Shown here: one piece after another, positions 1-7,565 of the stretch
Position numbering within the stretch: the first letter of the stretch is position 1
Layout: the number at the start of each line of letters is the position of its first letter
Assembly (NCBI RefSeq): GCF_030758955.1
Contig: NZ_CP132360.1
Location: 2,286,617-2,332,282 of the forward strand
Source of the DNA: Agrococcus beijingensis
Lineage (GTDB): Bacteria; Actinomycetota; Actinomycetes; Actinomycetales; Microbacteriaceae
Length of the DNA stretch: 45,666 bases
Reading direction: 5' to 3'
Program-made: the position numbers and the translations under genes
The notes under the pieces: generated by a model
Databases searched by the model: none
Seen by the model: only the letters and a program-made list of their open reading frames with translations
Told to the model about the DNA's origin: nothing

Positions 1-21
1 CGTCCAGCCGCGCGTGCCAGC

Positions 22-849
22 ATGGAGGGCATGCGACAGCGCGTCTCCGATCTCCTCGCCGGAGCCGGCATCTTCCTGCGCGGCTTCGGCACCTGGGCGA
101 AGGATCCCGGTCTCATGGCGCTGGGGGCCGTGCCCGCCCTGATCGTCGGCTCGATCATGCTGGCAGCGGTCGTGCTGCTGGGCTTCCAGGTGGGCGGCTG
201 GGCCGAGGCGCTCACGCCCTTCGCCGACGGCTGGGACGAGCAGTGGTCGGGCCTGCTGCGACTGGCCCTGGGGCTCGGGATGCTGGTGGGCGTCGTGGTG
301 CTCTGCGTGCTCACCTTCGCCGCCGTCACCCTCGCCGTCGGCGACCCGTTCTACGAGCGCATCTCGCGCGCCGTCGACCGACGCCTGGGCACCGCCGGCG
401 AGCCGGTCGACCTGGGGCTGTGGGCATCGATCCGCAAGGGCGTGCGCGACACGGCCGTGCTGGTCGGCATGGCCATCGGCACGGCCGCCGTCGTCTTCGT
501 CGTGGGGCTCATCCCGCTCGTGGGCACGGTGCTGGGCCTCACGCTCGGCGCGATCCTCGGCGGCCAGGCGCTGGCGCGCGAGCTCACCGGCTACGCCGGC
601 GACGCCCGCGGCATGACGCTCGTCGAGCGGCGCGCGCTGCTGCGCACCAACACCTGGCGCTCGATGGGCTTCGGCGTCGTCGCCTACCTGCTGCTGCTGA
701 TCCCCGGCGTCGCGGTGATCGCCACGCCCGTCGCGATCGTCGGCGCCACGCTGCTGGTGCGCGACCTGCGCGGCGAGCCGACCCACGCCGCCGACACCGC
801 CGACGCCGCCGACCCCGCCGATCCGAGCGCCGCGCCGGCGCAGCCCTGA
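22..849 (+). CDS. EI24/CysZ-like integral membrane protein
   Basis: 275-residue membrane protein of the EI24 (etoposide-induced 2.4/CysZ) family. After a short cytosolic N-terminus there are about five hydrophobic stretches: near residues 30-55, 75-100, 140-180 (two close segments with the Gly/Leu-rich turn GLIPLVGTVLG) and 210-245. The GDPFYERIS motif at about 105-113 is typical of the family. The C-terminus is a low-complexity Ala/Asp/Pro tail. CysZ of Escherichia coli moves sulfate, but actinobacterial members are uncharacterised, so no substrate is claimed. ATG at 22 is used; an ATG at 31 is an equally possible start because the window begins too close to show a promoter. Confidence 0.8.
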   Translation: MEGMRQRVSDLLAGAGIFLRGFGTWAKDPGLMALGAVPALIVGSIMLAAVVLLGFQVGGWAEALTPFADGWDEQWSGLLRLALGLGMLVGVVVLCVLTFAAVTLAVGDPFYERISRAVDRRLGTAGEPVDLGLWASIRKGVRDTAVLVGMAIGTAAVVFVVGLIPLVGTVLGLTLGAILGGQALARELTGYAGDARGMTLVERRALLRTNTWRSMGFGVVAYLLLLIPGVAVIATPVAIVGATLLVRDLRGEPTHAADTADAADPADPSAAPAQP

Positions 850-864
850 GGCCCTGTCGCTCTC

Positions 865-870
865 TAGACT
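865..870 (+). promoter_or_regulatory. -10 element of glycerate kinase gene, leaderless
   Basis: TAGACT lies exactly 6 nt before the GTG at 877 and there is no Shine-Dalgarno sequence, which is the layout of a leaderless actinobacterial transcript. No clear -35 is visible. Confidence 0.6.
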
Positions 871-876
871 CTGGAC

Positions 877-2055
877 GTGCATGCACCCCGCCGCCCCCTG
901 ATCGTCGCCGCTCCCGACTCGTTCAAGGGCAGCTGCTCCGCGGCGGCAGCGGCCCGAGCGATGCTGCTCGGCGCCAGGAGCGTCTTCGGCGACGACGCCG
1001 ACTACCTCGCCCTGCCGCTCGCCGACGGCGGGGAGGGCACGCTCGACGCGATGCTCGAGGCGTGGGGCCAGCAGTCGCGCGGCGTGCGCGCCGCCGACGC
1101 GCTCGGGCGCCCCCGTGACGCCCGATACGGGATGAGCGCCGACGGCGCGACCGCGATCATCGAGGCCGCCGAGGCCAACGGCCTGCCGTGGATCGCCGAT
1201 CGCCCGCTGCAGCCGCTCGACGCCGACACCGCGGGCGTCGGCACCATCGCGCTCGCAGCCCTCGACGGCGGCGGCCGTGAGCTGCTGCTCTGCATCGGCG
1301 GGTCGGCGACCAGCGACGGCGGCGTCGGCCTCCTGACGGCGCTGGGCGCGCGGTTCCTCGACGAGCGCGGCCAGCAGGTGCGGCCGGGAGCGCGCGGGCT
1401 CGCCGACATCCGCAGCGTCGACGCCGCAGGGCTCGACCGCAGGGCGATCGCGGCGGGATGGCGGATCGCCGTCGACGTCGACAACCCGCTCTGCGGGCCC
1501 CGTGGCGCGGCCGCGGTGTTCGGTCCCCAGAAGGGCGCCGGCCCCGACGACATCGCCGCGATCGATGCGGGGCTCGCGCACCTGGCGCGAGTGCTCGCCG
1601 CCACCACCGGCGCCGAGCTCGAGGACTACCTCGATCGGCCCGGCCTCGGCGCGGCCGGCGGGATGGCGCTCGCCGCCGTCGCGCTGCTGGGCGCCGAGAC
1701 CGTCGCTGGCTCGGACCTCGTCGCCGAGGCGATCGGGGTGCGCGCAGCGATGCGCGGGGCCTCGCTCGTGCTCACGGGGGAGGGGCGCTTCGACAGCCAG
1801 TCGCTCGGCGGCAAGGTCGTCGACCTCGTGCGCCGCGAGGTGCCGCACGGCACGCCCATCGTCGTCATCGCCGGCAGCGTGCGGCTCACGGCGGCCGAGA
1901 CGCGCGCAGCCGGCGTGACCGCCGCGTTCTCGATCGCCGACGGGCCGGCGACGCTCGACGAGCTCGTGTCGCGCGCCGAGGAGTGCGTCGCCGAGACCGC
2001 GGCGCACGCGTGCGCCCTGATCGCCGCCGCGCTGCCGGGGCGCGAGCGCGCCTGA
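877..2055 (+). CDS. Glycerate 2-kinase (type I glycerate kinase family)
   Basis: 392-residue cytosolic kinase expected to phosphorylate D-glycerate with ATP to 2-phosphoglycerate, feeding lower glycolysis. Family motifs run in order: APDSFKG at 12-18, LPLADGGEGT at 46-55, GGSATSDGGVG in the middle, CGPRGAAAVFGPQKGA, GAAGGMALA, and TGEGRFDSQSLGGKV near residue 310. The length is normal for the family. The GTG at 877 is preferred because a TAGACT -10 box sits 6 nt upstream and the next downstream starts would remove the APDSFKG motif. It stands alone between the EI24 gene and the FemAB cluster, with no glyoxylate genes nearby. Confidence 0.93.
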   Translation: MHAPRRPLIVAAPDSFKGSCSAAAAARAMLLGARSVFGDDADYLALPLADGGEGTLDAMLEAWGQQSRGVRAADALGRPRDARYGMSADGATAIIEAAEANGLPWIADRPLQPLDADTAGVGTIALAALDGGGRELLLCIGGSATSDGGVGLLTALGARFLDERGQQVRPGARGLADIRSVDAAGLDRRAIAAGWRIAVDVDNPLCGPRGAAAVFGPQKGAGPDDIAAIDAGLAHLARVLAATTGAELEDYLDRPGLGAAGGMALAAVALLGAETVAGSDLVAEAIGVRAAMRGASLVLTGEGRFDSQSLGGKVVDLVRREVPHGTPIVVIAGSVRLTAAETRAAGVTAAFSIADGPATLDELVSRAEECVAETAAHACALIAAALPGRERA

Positions 2056-2150
2056 CCCGGCCGCGCCGACCCCCGCGCTGACCCGACGCTCGCGGCGTCC
2101 CGTTCGAGCGCGCGGCGCGCGGCGCACCCGCACGCCCGGTGGGGTCGCCG

Positions 2151-2156
2151 TAGGCT
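2151..2156 (+). promoter_or_regulatory. Putative -10 box of FemAB cluster
   Basis: TAGGCT, 29 nt before the ATG at 2186. A purine-rich GAGAGG at 2176-2181 provides a ribosome binding site, so unlike many genes here this transcript probably has a short leader. The remaining bases from 2056 are GC-rich with nothing else recognisable. Confidence 0.4.
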
Positions 2157-2185
2157 GGGGGCTGCTAGCCACCTCGAGAGGTTCC

Positions 2186-3259
2186 ATGCCCACTCCAGCT
2201 TCCGTGCGCCGCGCCACCCCCGAAGAGATCGCCGACTGGGATGCGCGCATCGAGTCGAACCCCGACGGCGGCCACATGGTGCAGTCGAGCGCGTTCGCCG
2301 AGACGAAGCGCATCGACGGGCTGACGCCCGTGCACCTCGTGATCGACGCCCCGACGCCCTCGGGCGCGACCGAGCGCATCCACGCCCTCGTCCTCGAGGG
2401 CAGGGTCTCGCTCGGCCGCTACTGGTACCTGCCGATGGGCCCCACCGCCACCGACATGGCGCCGGTGGTCGAGGCGCTGCGGGCCTTCGCGAGCGCGGAG
2501 TCCGGGCTGCTGGTGGTCAAGATCGAGCCGCACCTCGAGCGCTCCGAGGAGCGCATCGCCGAGCTCGTCGCCCTCGGACTCGAGCAGAGCCGCGACATGC
2601 AGGTGATGACGCACACGGTCGTGCTCGACCTCGCCCAGGGCGAGGAGGAGCTCTTCGCCTCGTTCTCGCAGATGATCCGTCGGCAGGTGCGCGGCGCCGT
2701 CAAGAAGGGCTACCGCGTCGAGCGGCCAGAGCCGACGCAGGAGACCTTCGACCGCATGCACGCGATGATGCTCACCGTCGCCGGCGGCAAGGGCATGGCC
2801 GGCATGCGCGAGCGCGCCTACTACGACCGCTTCTGGAGCGAGTTCACGAAGGCCGGCACCGGCCGCGTCTACTTCGGCTACGACGACGACAGCGGCGAGC
2901 CGCAGGCGGGCATCTTCGTCACCACCGCCGGGCGCACCGCGCTCTACAAGGACGGCGGCTCGCGCCCCGACCGCAAGATCAACGGCGGCTCCGCGCTGCT
3001 GCTCTGGACGGCCATGCAGGACTGCATCGCCGACGGCAGGCTCGCCTTCGACCTCGCCGGCACACCGCCGGCCGACCGCGCCGACGACGAGACGCATCCG
3101 TTCTACGGCCTTGCCCAGTTCAAGCTGCGCTTCGGGCCCATCACGAGCTTCCTGCCCTCCTTCGACCTCGTGCTGCACCCGCTGCGGCACCGCCTGTGGG
3201 AGCAGGTCGTGCGGCGCGTCGAATGGCGCATCACGAAGGGGCCGGACACCCTGCGATGA
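2186..3259 (+). CDS. FemAB-family peptidoglycan bridge aminoacyl-ligase, copy 1
   Basis: 357-residue member of the FemABX/MurM family (GNAT-like double domain), which transfers amino acids from aminoacyl-tRNA onto the stem peptide of lipid II at the inner face of the membrane. Shared family landmarks are DWDARIESNPDGGHMVQSS near the N-terminus, an aromatic GRYWYLPMGP segment, VKIEP, the HTVVLDL...EELFASFSQMIRRQVRGAVKKG block around residues 145-175, and KDGGSRPDRKINGGSALLLWTAM in the second half. It begins an operon of three paralogues and its TGA overlaps the next ATG (ATGA). Which amino acid is added cannot be read from sequence; B-type peptidoglycans of this family use varied bridges. Confidence 0.85.
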   Translation: MPTPASVRRATPEEIADWDARIESNPDGGHMVQSSAFAETKRIDGLTPVHLVIDAPTPSGATERIHALVLEGRVSLGRYWYLPMGPTATDMAPVVEALRAFASAESGLLVVKIEPHLERSEERIAELVALGLEQSRDMQVMTHTVVLDLAQGEEELFASFSQMIRRQVRGAVKKGYRVERPEPTQETFDRMHAMMLTVAGGKGMAGMRERAYYDRFWSEFTKAGTGRVYFGYDDDSGEPQAGIFVTTAGRTALYKDGGSRPDRKINGGSALLLWTAMQDCIADGRLAFDLAGTPPADRADDETHPFYGLAQFKLRFGPITSFLPSFDLVLHPLRHRLWEQVVRRVEWRITKGPDTLR

Positions 3260-4308
3260 CCGAGATGCGACTGCGACGGGCCACCGATGCCGAGCTCCGC
3301 GACTGGGACGCCCTGGTGCTGCAGAACCCCGACGGCGGGCAGTTCACCCAGACGCTCGCGTTCGCCGAGCTGAAGCGGTGGGACGGCTTCGCCACCCACC
3401 ACCTCGTCTACGAGGCCGAGCAGCCCGTCTACGCGCTCGCGCTCGAGCGCAACGGCTGGGTCGGCCGCTTCTGGTACTTCCCGTGCGCCCCGTTCCACCC
3501 CGACATGGGCGCCGTCGTCGCCGCCACGCGTGCGTTCGTCGCGCGCGAGGAGCCACGCCTCATCTCGGTGAAGGTCGAGCCGCGGCTGCCGCGCACCCCC
3601 GAGACGATGACGATGCTGGCGGATGCCGGGCTCACCCAGGCAGAGGACGTGCAGCTGCACACGCACACCGTCGTCATCGACCTGGAGCGCACCGAGGAGG
3701 AGATCCTCGCCTCGTTCTCGAAGACCGCGCGGAAGCTCATCCGCCGTGCGGAGCGCGACGGCTTCACGATCGAGCGGGTCGAGGGCGACGAGGCGCTGTT
3801 CGACCTCGCCTGGCAGCGGATGCAGACGATCCGCGGCGGCCAGGGGCTCGAGGGCATGCGCGACGAGCAGTACTACAAGACGATCTGGCGGGCGTTCACG
3901 AAGCGCGGCCAGGCCGACTGGTGGCTCGGGCACGACGGCGGCGACGGGCCGCAGACGGTGACCTTCACCATTCCGTTCGGCTGCACCGTGATCGACAAGG
4001 ACGAGGGCTCGCGCCCGGAGCGCCTGATCGAGGGCGGCGCGCACCTGGGCCGCTGGACGCGCGCGAAGCACTACCGCGAGCGGGGCTTCACCGGCATGGA
4101 CATGATGGGCGCCCCGCCCACCTGGGCGAAGGACGACCCCGACCACTGGATGGCGGGACTGGCGCGCTTCAAGCAGCAGTTCGGCGAGATCGTCGACTTC
4201 GCGCCGAGCCACGACATCCTGCTCCGCCCCGGCGCCCAGCAGGTGTGGCGGAAGTACGTGCGGCCGGTCGAGTGGCGCGTCAAGAAGCGGTACACGGGCC
4301 TGTGGTGA
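3256..4308 (+). CDS. FemAB-family peptidoglycan bridge aminoacyl-ligase, copy 2
   Basis: 350 residues, starting at the ATG that overlaps the previous stop by 4 nt, implying translational coupling. An upstream in-frame start at 3196 is rejected because it would lie inside copy 1 and add a tail absent from the paralogues. It matches copies 1 and 3 along the full length: DWDALVLQNPDGGQFTQT, GRFWYFPCAPF, VKVEPRLP, HTVVIDLERTEEEILASFSKTARKLIRRAERDG, GGQGLEGMRDEQYYKTIW and ERLIEGGAHLGRWT. All three are intact, so divergence rather than decay followed duplication. Different bridge positions or residues for each ligase is the natural inference, as with FemX/FemA/FemB in staphylococci. Confidence 0.85.
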   Translation: MTEMRLRRATDAELRDWDALVLQNPDGGQFTQTLAFAELKRWDGFATHHLVYEAEQPVYALALERNGWVGRFWYFPCAPFHPDMGAVVAATRAFVAREEPRLISVKVEPRLPRTPETMTMLADAGLTQAEDVQLHTHTVVIDLERTEEEILASFSKTARKLIRRAERDGFTIERVEGDEALFDLAWQRMQTIRGGQGLEGMRDEQYYKTIWRAFTKRGQADWWLGHDGGDGPQTVTFTIPFGCTVIDKDEGSRPERLIEGGAHLGRWTRAKHYRERGFTGMDMMGAPPTWAKDDPDHWMAGLARFKQQFGEIVDFAPSHDILLRPGAQQVWRKYVRPVEWRVKKRYTGLW

Positions 4309-4363
4309 TGGCCTGCGGTGATCTGGGCTCGGTGATCGGCACGTGGTGAAGGAGACGACGGCG

Positions 4364-5428
4364 ATGAGCTGGACGGTGCGCGACGCGACGAGCGCCGAGA
4401 TCGGCGACTGGGATGCGCTGGTGCGCACGAACCCCGACGGCGGGCAGTGGACGCAGTCGAGCGCCTACGCCGCGGTCAAGCGCACCGAGCGGCTGCACCC
4501 GCGGCACCTGGTGCTCTCGTCGACCGACGGCGCCGCGGTCTACGCGCTCGCGCTCGAGCACCGCTCGCTCGCGGGCCGGTTCTGGTACTTCGCCAGCGGC
4601 CCCGGCGCCGCGCTGGCCGACTTCCCGCAGCTCGCCGCCGCGCTCCGCGCCGCGACGACCGGTGCCGCCAAGGGCGTGTACGCCGTCAAGGTCGAGCCGT
4701 TCGAGATCGACACGCCCGAGCACCGCGCCGTGCTCGCCGACGCCGGCTTCCGCGCCGCCAACCCGGTGCAGCAGAACACCTACACGGTGCTCGTCGACCT
4801 GACGCGCCCGGTCGACGAGATCTTCGCCGGCTTCAAGAAGAGCCTGCGCAACCACATCCGCTACGCGGAGCGCAACGGCTACCGGGTCGAGAAGGTCGAG
4901 CCCGGCGAGGCCACCTACCGCACGATGTACGAGCTCATGCAGACCGTCTCGGGCGGCAAGGGCGTCGAGGGCATGAAGCCCTACGAGTACTACCGCACGC
5001 TCTGGGGCGCCGCCATGGCGCAGGGGAGCGGCCACTTCTGGTTCGGGTACGACGGTGCGCACGACGGCCCCCAGGCATCCGCCTTCATGCTCCGCTTCGG
5101 GCGCTACGCCCTCGCGAAGGACGGCGGCTCGGTGCCCGACCGGGCGATCCGCGGCGGCGCGCACCTGATCCGCTGGACGGCGATGCAGTGGTTCAAGGAG
5201 CAGGGCGCCGAGGTCTACGACGCCTACGCGACACCGCCGTCGTGGCAGGCCGACGACACCTCGCACCGACTGCACGGCCCCGGGGTCTTCAAGCGGGTGT
5301 TCGGCCCGATCGTCGACCACCTGCCGACCCACGACCTCGTGCTCGACGCCGCCCGCTACCGCCTCTTCCTGCGGCTGCTGCTGCCGATCGAGCGGCGCGT
5401 GCGGCGGCGGCCGTTCGGCATCTGGTAG
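4364..5428 (+). CDS. FemAB-family peptidoglycan bridge aminoacyl-ligase, copy 3
   Basis: 354 residues. The ATG at 4364 is chosen over an in-frame GTG at 4343 because AAGGAG at 4349-4354 is well spaced for it and because MSWTVRDATSAEIGDWDALV then aligns end to end with the N-termini of the two upstream paralogues. Conserved blocks are GRFWYFASGPG, VKVEPFEID, TVLVDLTRPVDEIFAGFKKSLRNHIRYAERNG, GGKGVEGMKPYEYYRTLWG and KDGGSVPDRAIRGGAHLIRWTAMQ. A 55-nt gap separates it from copy 2, larger than the 4-nt overlap between copies 1 and 2, so it may be separately tuned although likely co-transcribed. Confidence 0.85.
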   Translation: MSWTVRDATSAEIGDWDALVRTNPDGGQWTQSSAYAAVKRTERLHPRHLVLSSTDGAAVYALALEHRSLAGRFWYFASGPGAALADFPQLAAALRAATTGAAKGVYAVKVEPFEIDTPEHRAVLADAGFRAANPVQQNTYTVLVDLTRPVDEIFAGFKKSLRNHIRYAERNGYRVEKVEPGEATYRTMYELMQTVSGGKGVEGMKPYEYYRTLWGAAMAQGSGHFWFGYDGAHDGPQASAFMLRFGRYALAKDGGSVPDRAIRGGAHLIRWTAMQWFKEQGAEVYDAYATPPSWQADDTSHRLHGPGVFKRVFGPIVDHLPTHDLVLDAARYRLFLRLLLPIERRVRRRPFGIW

Positions 5429-5436
5429 CGGCTGGG

Positions 5437-5496
5437 GTCAGCGCAGCGGTCGTCAGTGCACCGGGCGTCAGCGCACTGGCCGTCAGCGCACCGGGC
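5437..5496. repeat. Four-unit 15-bp tandem repeat between convergent genes
   Basis: Units begin at 5437, 5452, 5467 and 5482, exactly 15 bp apart, with consensus GTCAGCGCACCGGGC and a few substitutions. The last unit contains the TCA at 5483-5485 that is the stop codon of the minus-strand HD gene, so the repeat runs from the intergenic gap into the end of that gene. Confidence 0.75.
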
Positions 5497-5947
5497 GACC
5501 GCAGAGCTCGTCGAGCGTCGTGCCGAGCAGCTCGGCGGCGCGGCGGTACTGCCGCAGCATGCGCTCGCGCGTCTCGGCATCGGGCATCGCGTCGAGCCGC
5601 CACTGCTGGGCGTTGTCGCGCAGGTCGGCGCGCTTGACGGCCGCCGCGAGCGGCAGCCGGCGGATGCGCGCGATGGCCTGCTCGAGCGGCTCGTCGTGCC
5701 GCACGGTGAGCGCGTCGACCGCTTCGATGATGGCATCGGGGAAGTGCTCGCCGAGCAGCCCGTGGGCCGTCATCGAGCCCCACTCGATCACGTCGTGCAG
5801 CATCGCCACGGTTCGGGCCTCGTCGCCCTCGACGTCGAGCATGACCCGGATGGCGTGGGCCACGTAGGGCTCGCCCTGACGGTCGGTGCGGCCCGCGTAC
5901 GCGCGCGCAGCCACCGTGATCGCGTGCGTCAGCTCGCCGGTCGTCAT
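5483..5947 (-). CDS. Stand-alone RSH-like HD-domain phosphohydrolase
   Basis: 154-residue single-domain protein resembling the (p)ppGpp hydrolase domain of RelA/SpoT homologues and of small alarmone hydrolases such as MESH1. Expected metal ligands are present: H31 (YVAHAIRV), H51-D52 (AMLHDVIE) and D108 (VKRADLRDN). The catalytic Glu-Asp pair of true hydrolases is E55-W56 here, so one acidic residue is missing and alarmone hydrolysis is uncertain. There is no synthetase or TGS domain. The start ATG at 5947 diverges from the gene at 5981 with only 33 bp between. It could instead hydrolyse another nucleotide or NADPH-like substrate. Confidence 0.75.
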   Translation of the reverse strand: MTTGELTHAITVAARAYAGRTDRQGEPYVAHAIRVMLDVEGDEARTVAMLHDVIEWGSMTAHGLLGEHFPDAIIEAVDALTVRHDEPLEQAIARIRRLPLAAAVKRADLRDNAQQWRLDAMPDAETRERMLRQYRRAAELLGTTLDELCGRPVR

Positions 5948-5968
5948 GCCGTGAGCGTAACCGTTGGC

Positions 5969-5974
5969 TATCCT
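5969..5974 (+). promoter_or_regulatory. -10 element, leaderless, for the gene at 5981
   Basis: TATCCT is placed 6 nt before the ATG at 5981 with no ribosome binding site between. Confidence 0.55.
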
Positions 5975-5980
5975 GAACGC

Positions 5981-6496
5981 ATGTCACGCGTCGCCGATCC
6001 CGCAGAGCTCGCTCGTCTGCTGCGCGGCACGTGGGCGATCCGCGCCACGACGTTCCCGTACTGGGCCAACGCGCAGCGCAAGAACCCACGGGTCACCTTC
6101 GAGCTGGTGAACCCCTCGCCGCTCGAGCTGCGCGAGGTCTACGAGTACCACCGGCCCGACAAGGGCGACCGCGAGGTGATCGCCGAGGCCACCTGGGCCG
6201 GGCAGCACTTCTCGTGGCGCATGCTGGGCCGCTCGCGGCTGCTGGCGAGCGCCTACGTCGTCTCCGACACCCCGGCGACCGGCGACATCCTCGCGATCCA
6301 CTACGGCCGGTCGTCGCTGCTGGGGCAGAGCGCGGTCTCGATCCTCGCGCGGCCGCACCTCGACCCCGACGACGTGCGGCGTTCGGTCTCGATCGACACG
6401 CACTCCTTCGAGCTCTCCGCCGAGGAGTTCTGGCGGCTGCAGTGGCTGACGCCCTACGCGCCGTCGCCCTCCGCCTCGAGCGACTCGCGAGCCTGA
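5981..6496 (+). CDS. Conserved hypothetical protein, 171 aa
   Basis: I do not recognise this family. It is a soluble-looking protein with no signal peptide or membrane segment, rich in alternating hydrophobic/polar stretches suggesting a beta-barrel or beta-sandwich (VTFELVNPSPLELREVYEYH, HFSWRMLGRSRLLASAYVVS, GDILAIHYGRSSLLGQSAVSI). Trp and Tyr are frequent, giving a lipocalin-like feel, but no diagnostic motif is present. The start at 5981 is supported by a leaderless -10 box; the longer open frame upstream to 5456 is antisense to the HD gene and rejected. Its last 43 nt overlap the convergent FUSC gene. Confidence 0.65.
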   Translation: MSRVADPAELARLLRGTWAIRATTFPYWANAQRKNPRVTFELVNPSPLELREVYEYHRPDKGDREVIAEATWAGQHFSWRMLGRSRLLASAYVVSDTPATGDILAIHYGRSSLLGQSAVSILARPHLDPDDVRRSVSIDTHSFELSAEEFWRLQWLTPYAPSPSASSDSRA

Positions 6497-7506
6497 CGGA
6501 CGTCCTCGAGGAGCGCGCCGATCAGCACCCAGTGCTGCGGATGCGGCCGAGGCACCACGATCGGCTCGGTCAGCAGCGGGCCATCCACCGCGGGCATCGA
6601 GCGGGTGCGGCCGTCGTCGACCGCCTGCCGGTCGACGAGCAGCCGCACGGCGCCGGCGATCTTGCGCGTCTCGCCGGCGATGCGCGCCACCGTCGGATCG
6701 GAGGAGAGGGATGGCTCGAAGCGGTCGACGATCGACCTCGACATCCCGATCACCCGGTTCACGAGCACCGTGAGCGCCAGCAGCAGCCGCTCGTCGCGCT
6801 CGATCCGCTCCCGCAGCGCCTTCGTGCGCGGATTGAGCCGCGTCGACTCCTCGAGCGCGTCCATGGCGGCGCGGGCGCGCTTGATGCTGTCGCGGAGGTC
6901 TCTGGCGTCCTGCAGCAGCGCGTCGCCGCGCACGGGCTCGGGGCTGCGGAGCGCGGCGGCGGCGCGCTCGTAGGCCTCGGCGACCTCGTGCGCGAGCCCG
7001 CGCAGCTCGCGCTCGGCAGGCTCGTGGTGCACGGGCGGCACGACGACGAGGTTGATGAGCAGGGCGACCGCCGCCCCGATGACGGTCTCGACCACTCGCT
7101 CGAAGCCGAACAGCGGTCCTGAGCCGGCTCCGAGCGCGAGCAGGATCATCGCGCTGATGGGCAGCTGGTTGGCTGCCATGGGCGCGAGCCGCAGCACCCG
7201 GGCCAGCACCACCGCGACGATCGTGACGAGCAGCACGATGAGCGGACCGCTCGGGAGCACGAGGCTCGACAGCCACGCCAGCACGACGCCGCCCAGCACC
7301 CCGACCGAGCGCTCGATGCCCTTGCCGACCGATTGGTTGACGCTCGGCGCGACCACGAGCAGCGCGGCGATGGCGGCGAAGATCGGCAGCTCGACGCCCG
7401 TCAGCAGCGTGCTCGCGAACCAGGAGAGCGCGATCGCGACGATCACCTTGAGCAGTTGGATCCATGACTCCTGCTGGCCGGTCGTGAACCGCTCGAGCCA
7501 TCGCAT
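6454..7506 (-). CDS. FUSC-family (aromatic acid exporter-like) membrane protein
   Basis: 350-residue protein with about six membrane segments in the first 170 residues (from WIQLLKVIVAIALSWFAS, through LPIFAAIAALLVV and GVLGGVVLAWLSSLV, to VVETVIGAAVALLINLVVV) and a long alpha-helical cytosolic C-terminal half. This is the layout of FUSC/ArAE proteins, proton-driven exporters of aromatic or weak acids. The start at ATG 7506 (MRWLERF) is used because TATCGT sits 6 nt upstream; the longer start at 7566 would overlap the divergent gene. The substrate is unknown. Confidence 0.8.
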   Translation of the reverse strand: MRWLERFTTGQQESWIQLLKVIVAIALSWFASTLLTGVELPIFAAIAALLVVAPSVNQSVGKGIERSVGVLGGVVLAWLSSLVLPSGPLIVLLVTIVAVVLARVLRLAPMAANQLPISAMILLALGAGSGPLFGFERVVETVIGAAVALLINLVVVPPVHHEPAERELRGLAHEVAEAYERAAAALRSPEPVRGDALLQDARDLRDSIKRARAAMDALEESTRLNPRTKALRERIERDERLLLALTVLVNRVIGMSRSIVDRFEPSLSSDPTVARIAGETRKIAGAVRLLVDRQAVDDGRTRSMPAVDGPLLTEPIVVPRPHPQHWVLIGALLEDVRQARESLEAEGDGA

Positions 7507-7512
7507 GCCCTC

Positions 7513-7518
7513 ACGATA
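7513..7518 (-). promoter_or_regulatory. -10 element, leaderless, FUSC gene
   Basis: Reading on the minus strand, TATCGT then GAGGGC then the ATG at 7506: a 6-nt spacing and no separate ribosome binding site. Confidence 0.5.
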
Positions 7519-7553
7519 CGCGCGCCGTGCAGGCGATCCGCATCCGCGCGGTG

Positions 7554-7559
7554 TTTGAT
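7554..7559 (+). promoter_or_regulatory. -10 element, leaderless, APH-like kinase gene
   Basis: TTTGAT is 6 nt before the ATG at 7566. The 59-bp gap to the FUSC start thus holds two back-to-back leaderless promoters. Confidence 0.45.
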
Positions 7560-7565
7560 GGGTCA

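Noticed and set aside
2056..2185. tRNA or small RNA
   Set aside because: No cloverleaf or anticodon arm could be folded by eye; the stretch is plain GC-rich promoter sequence.
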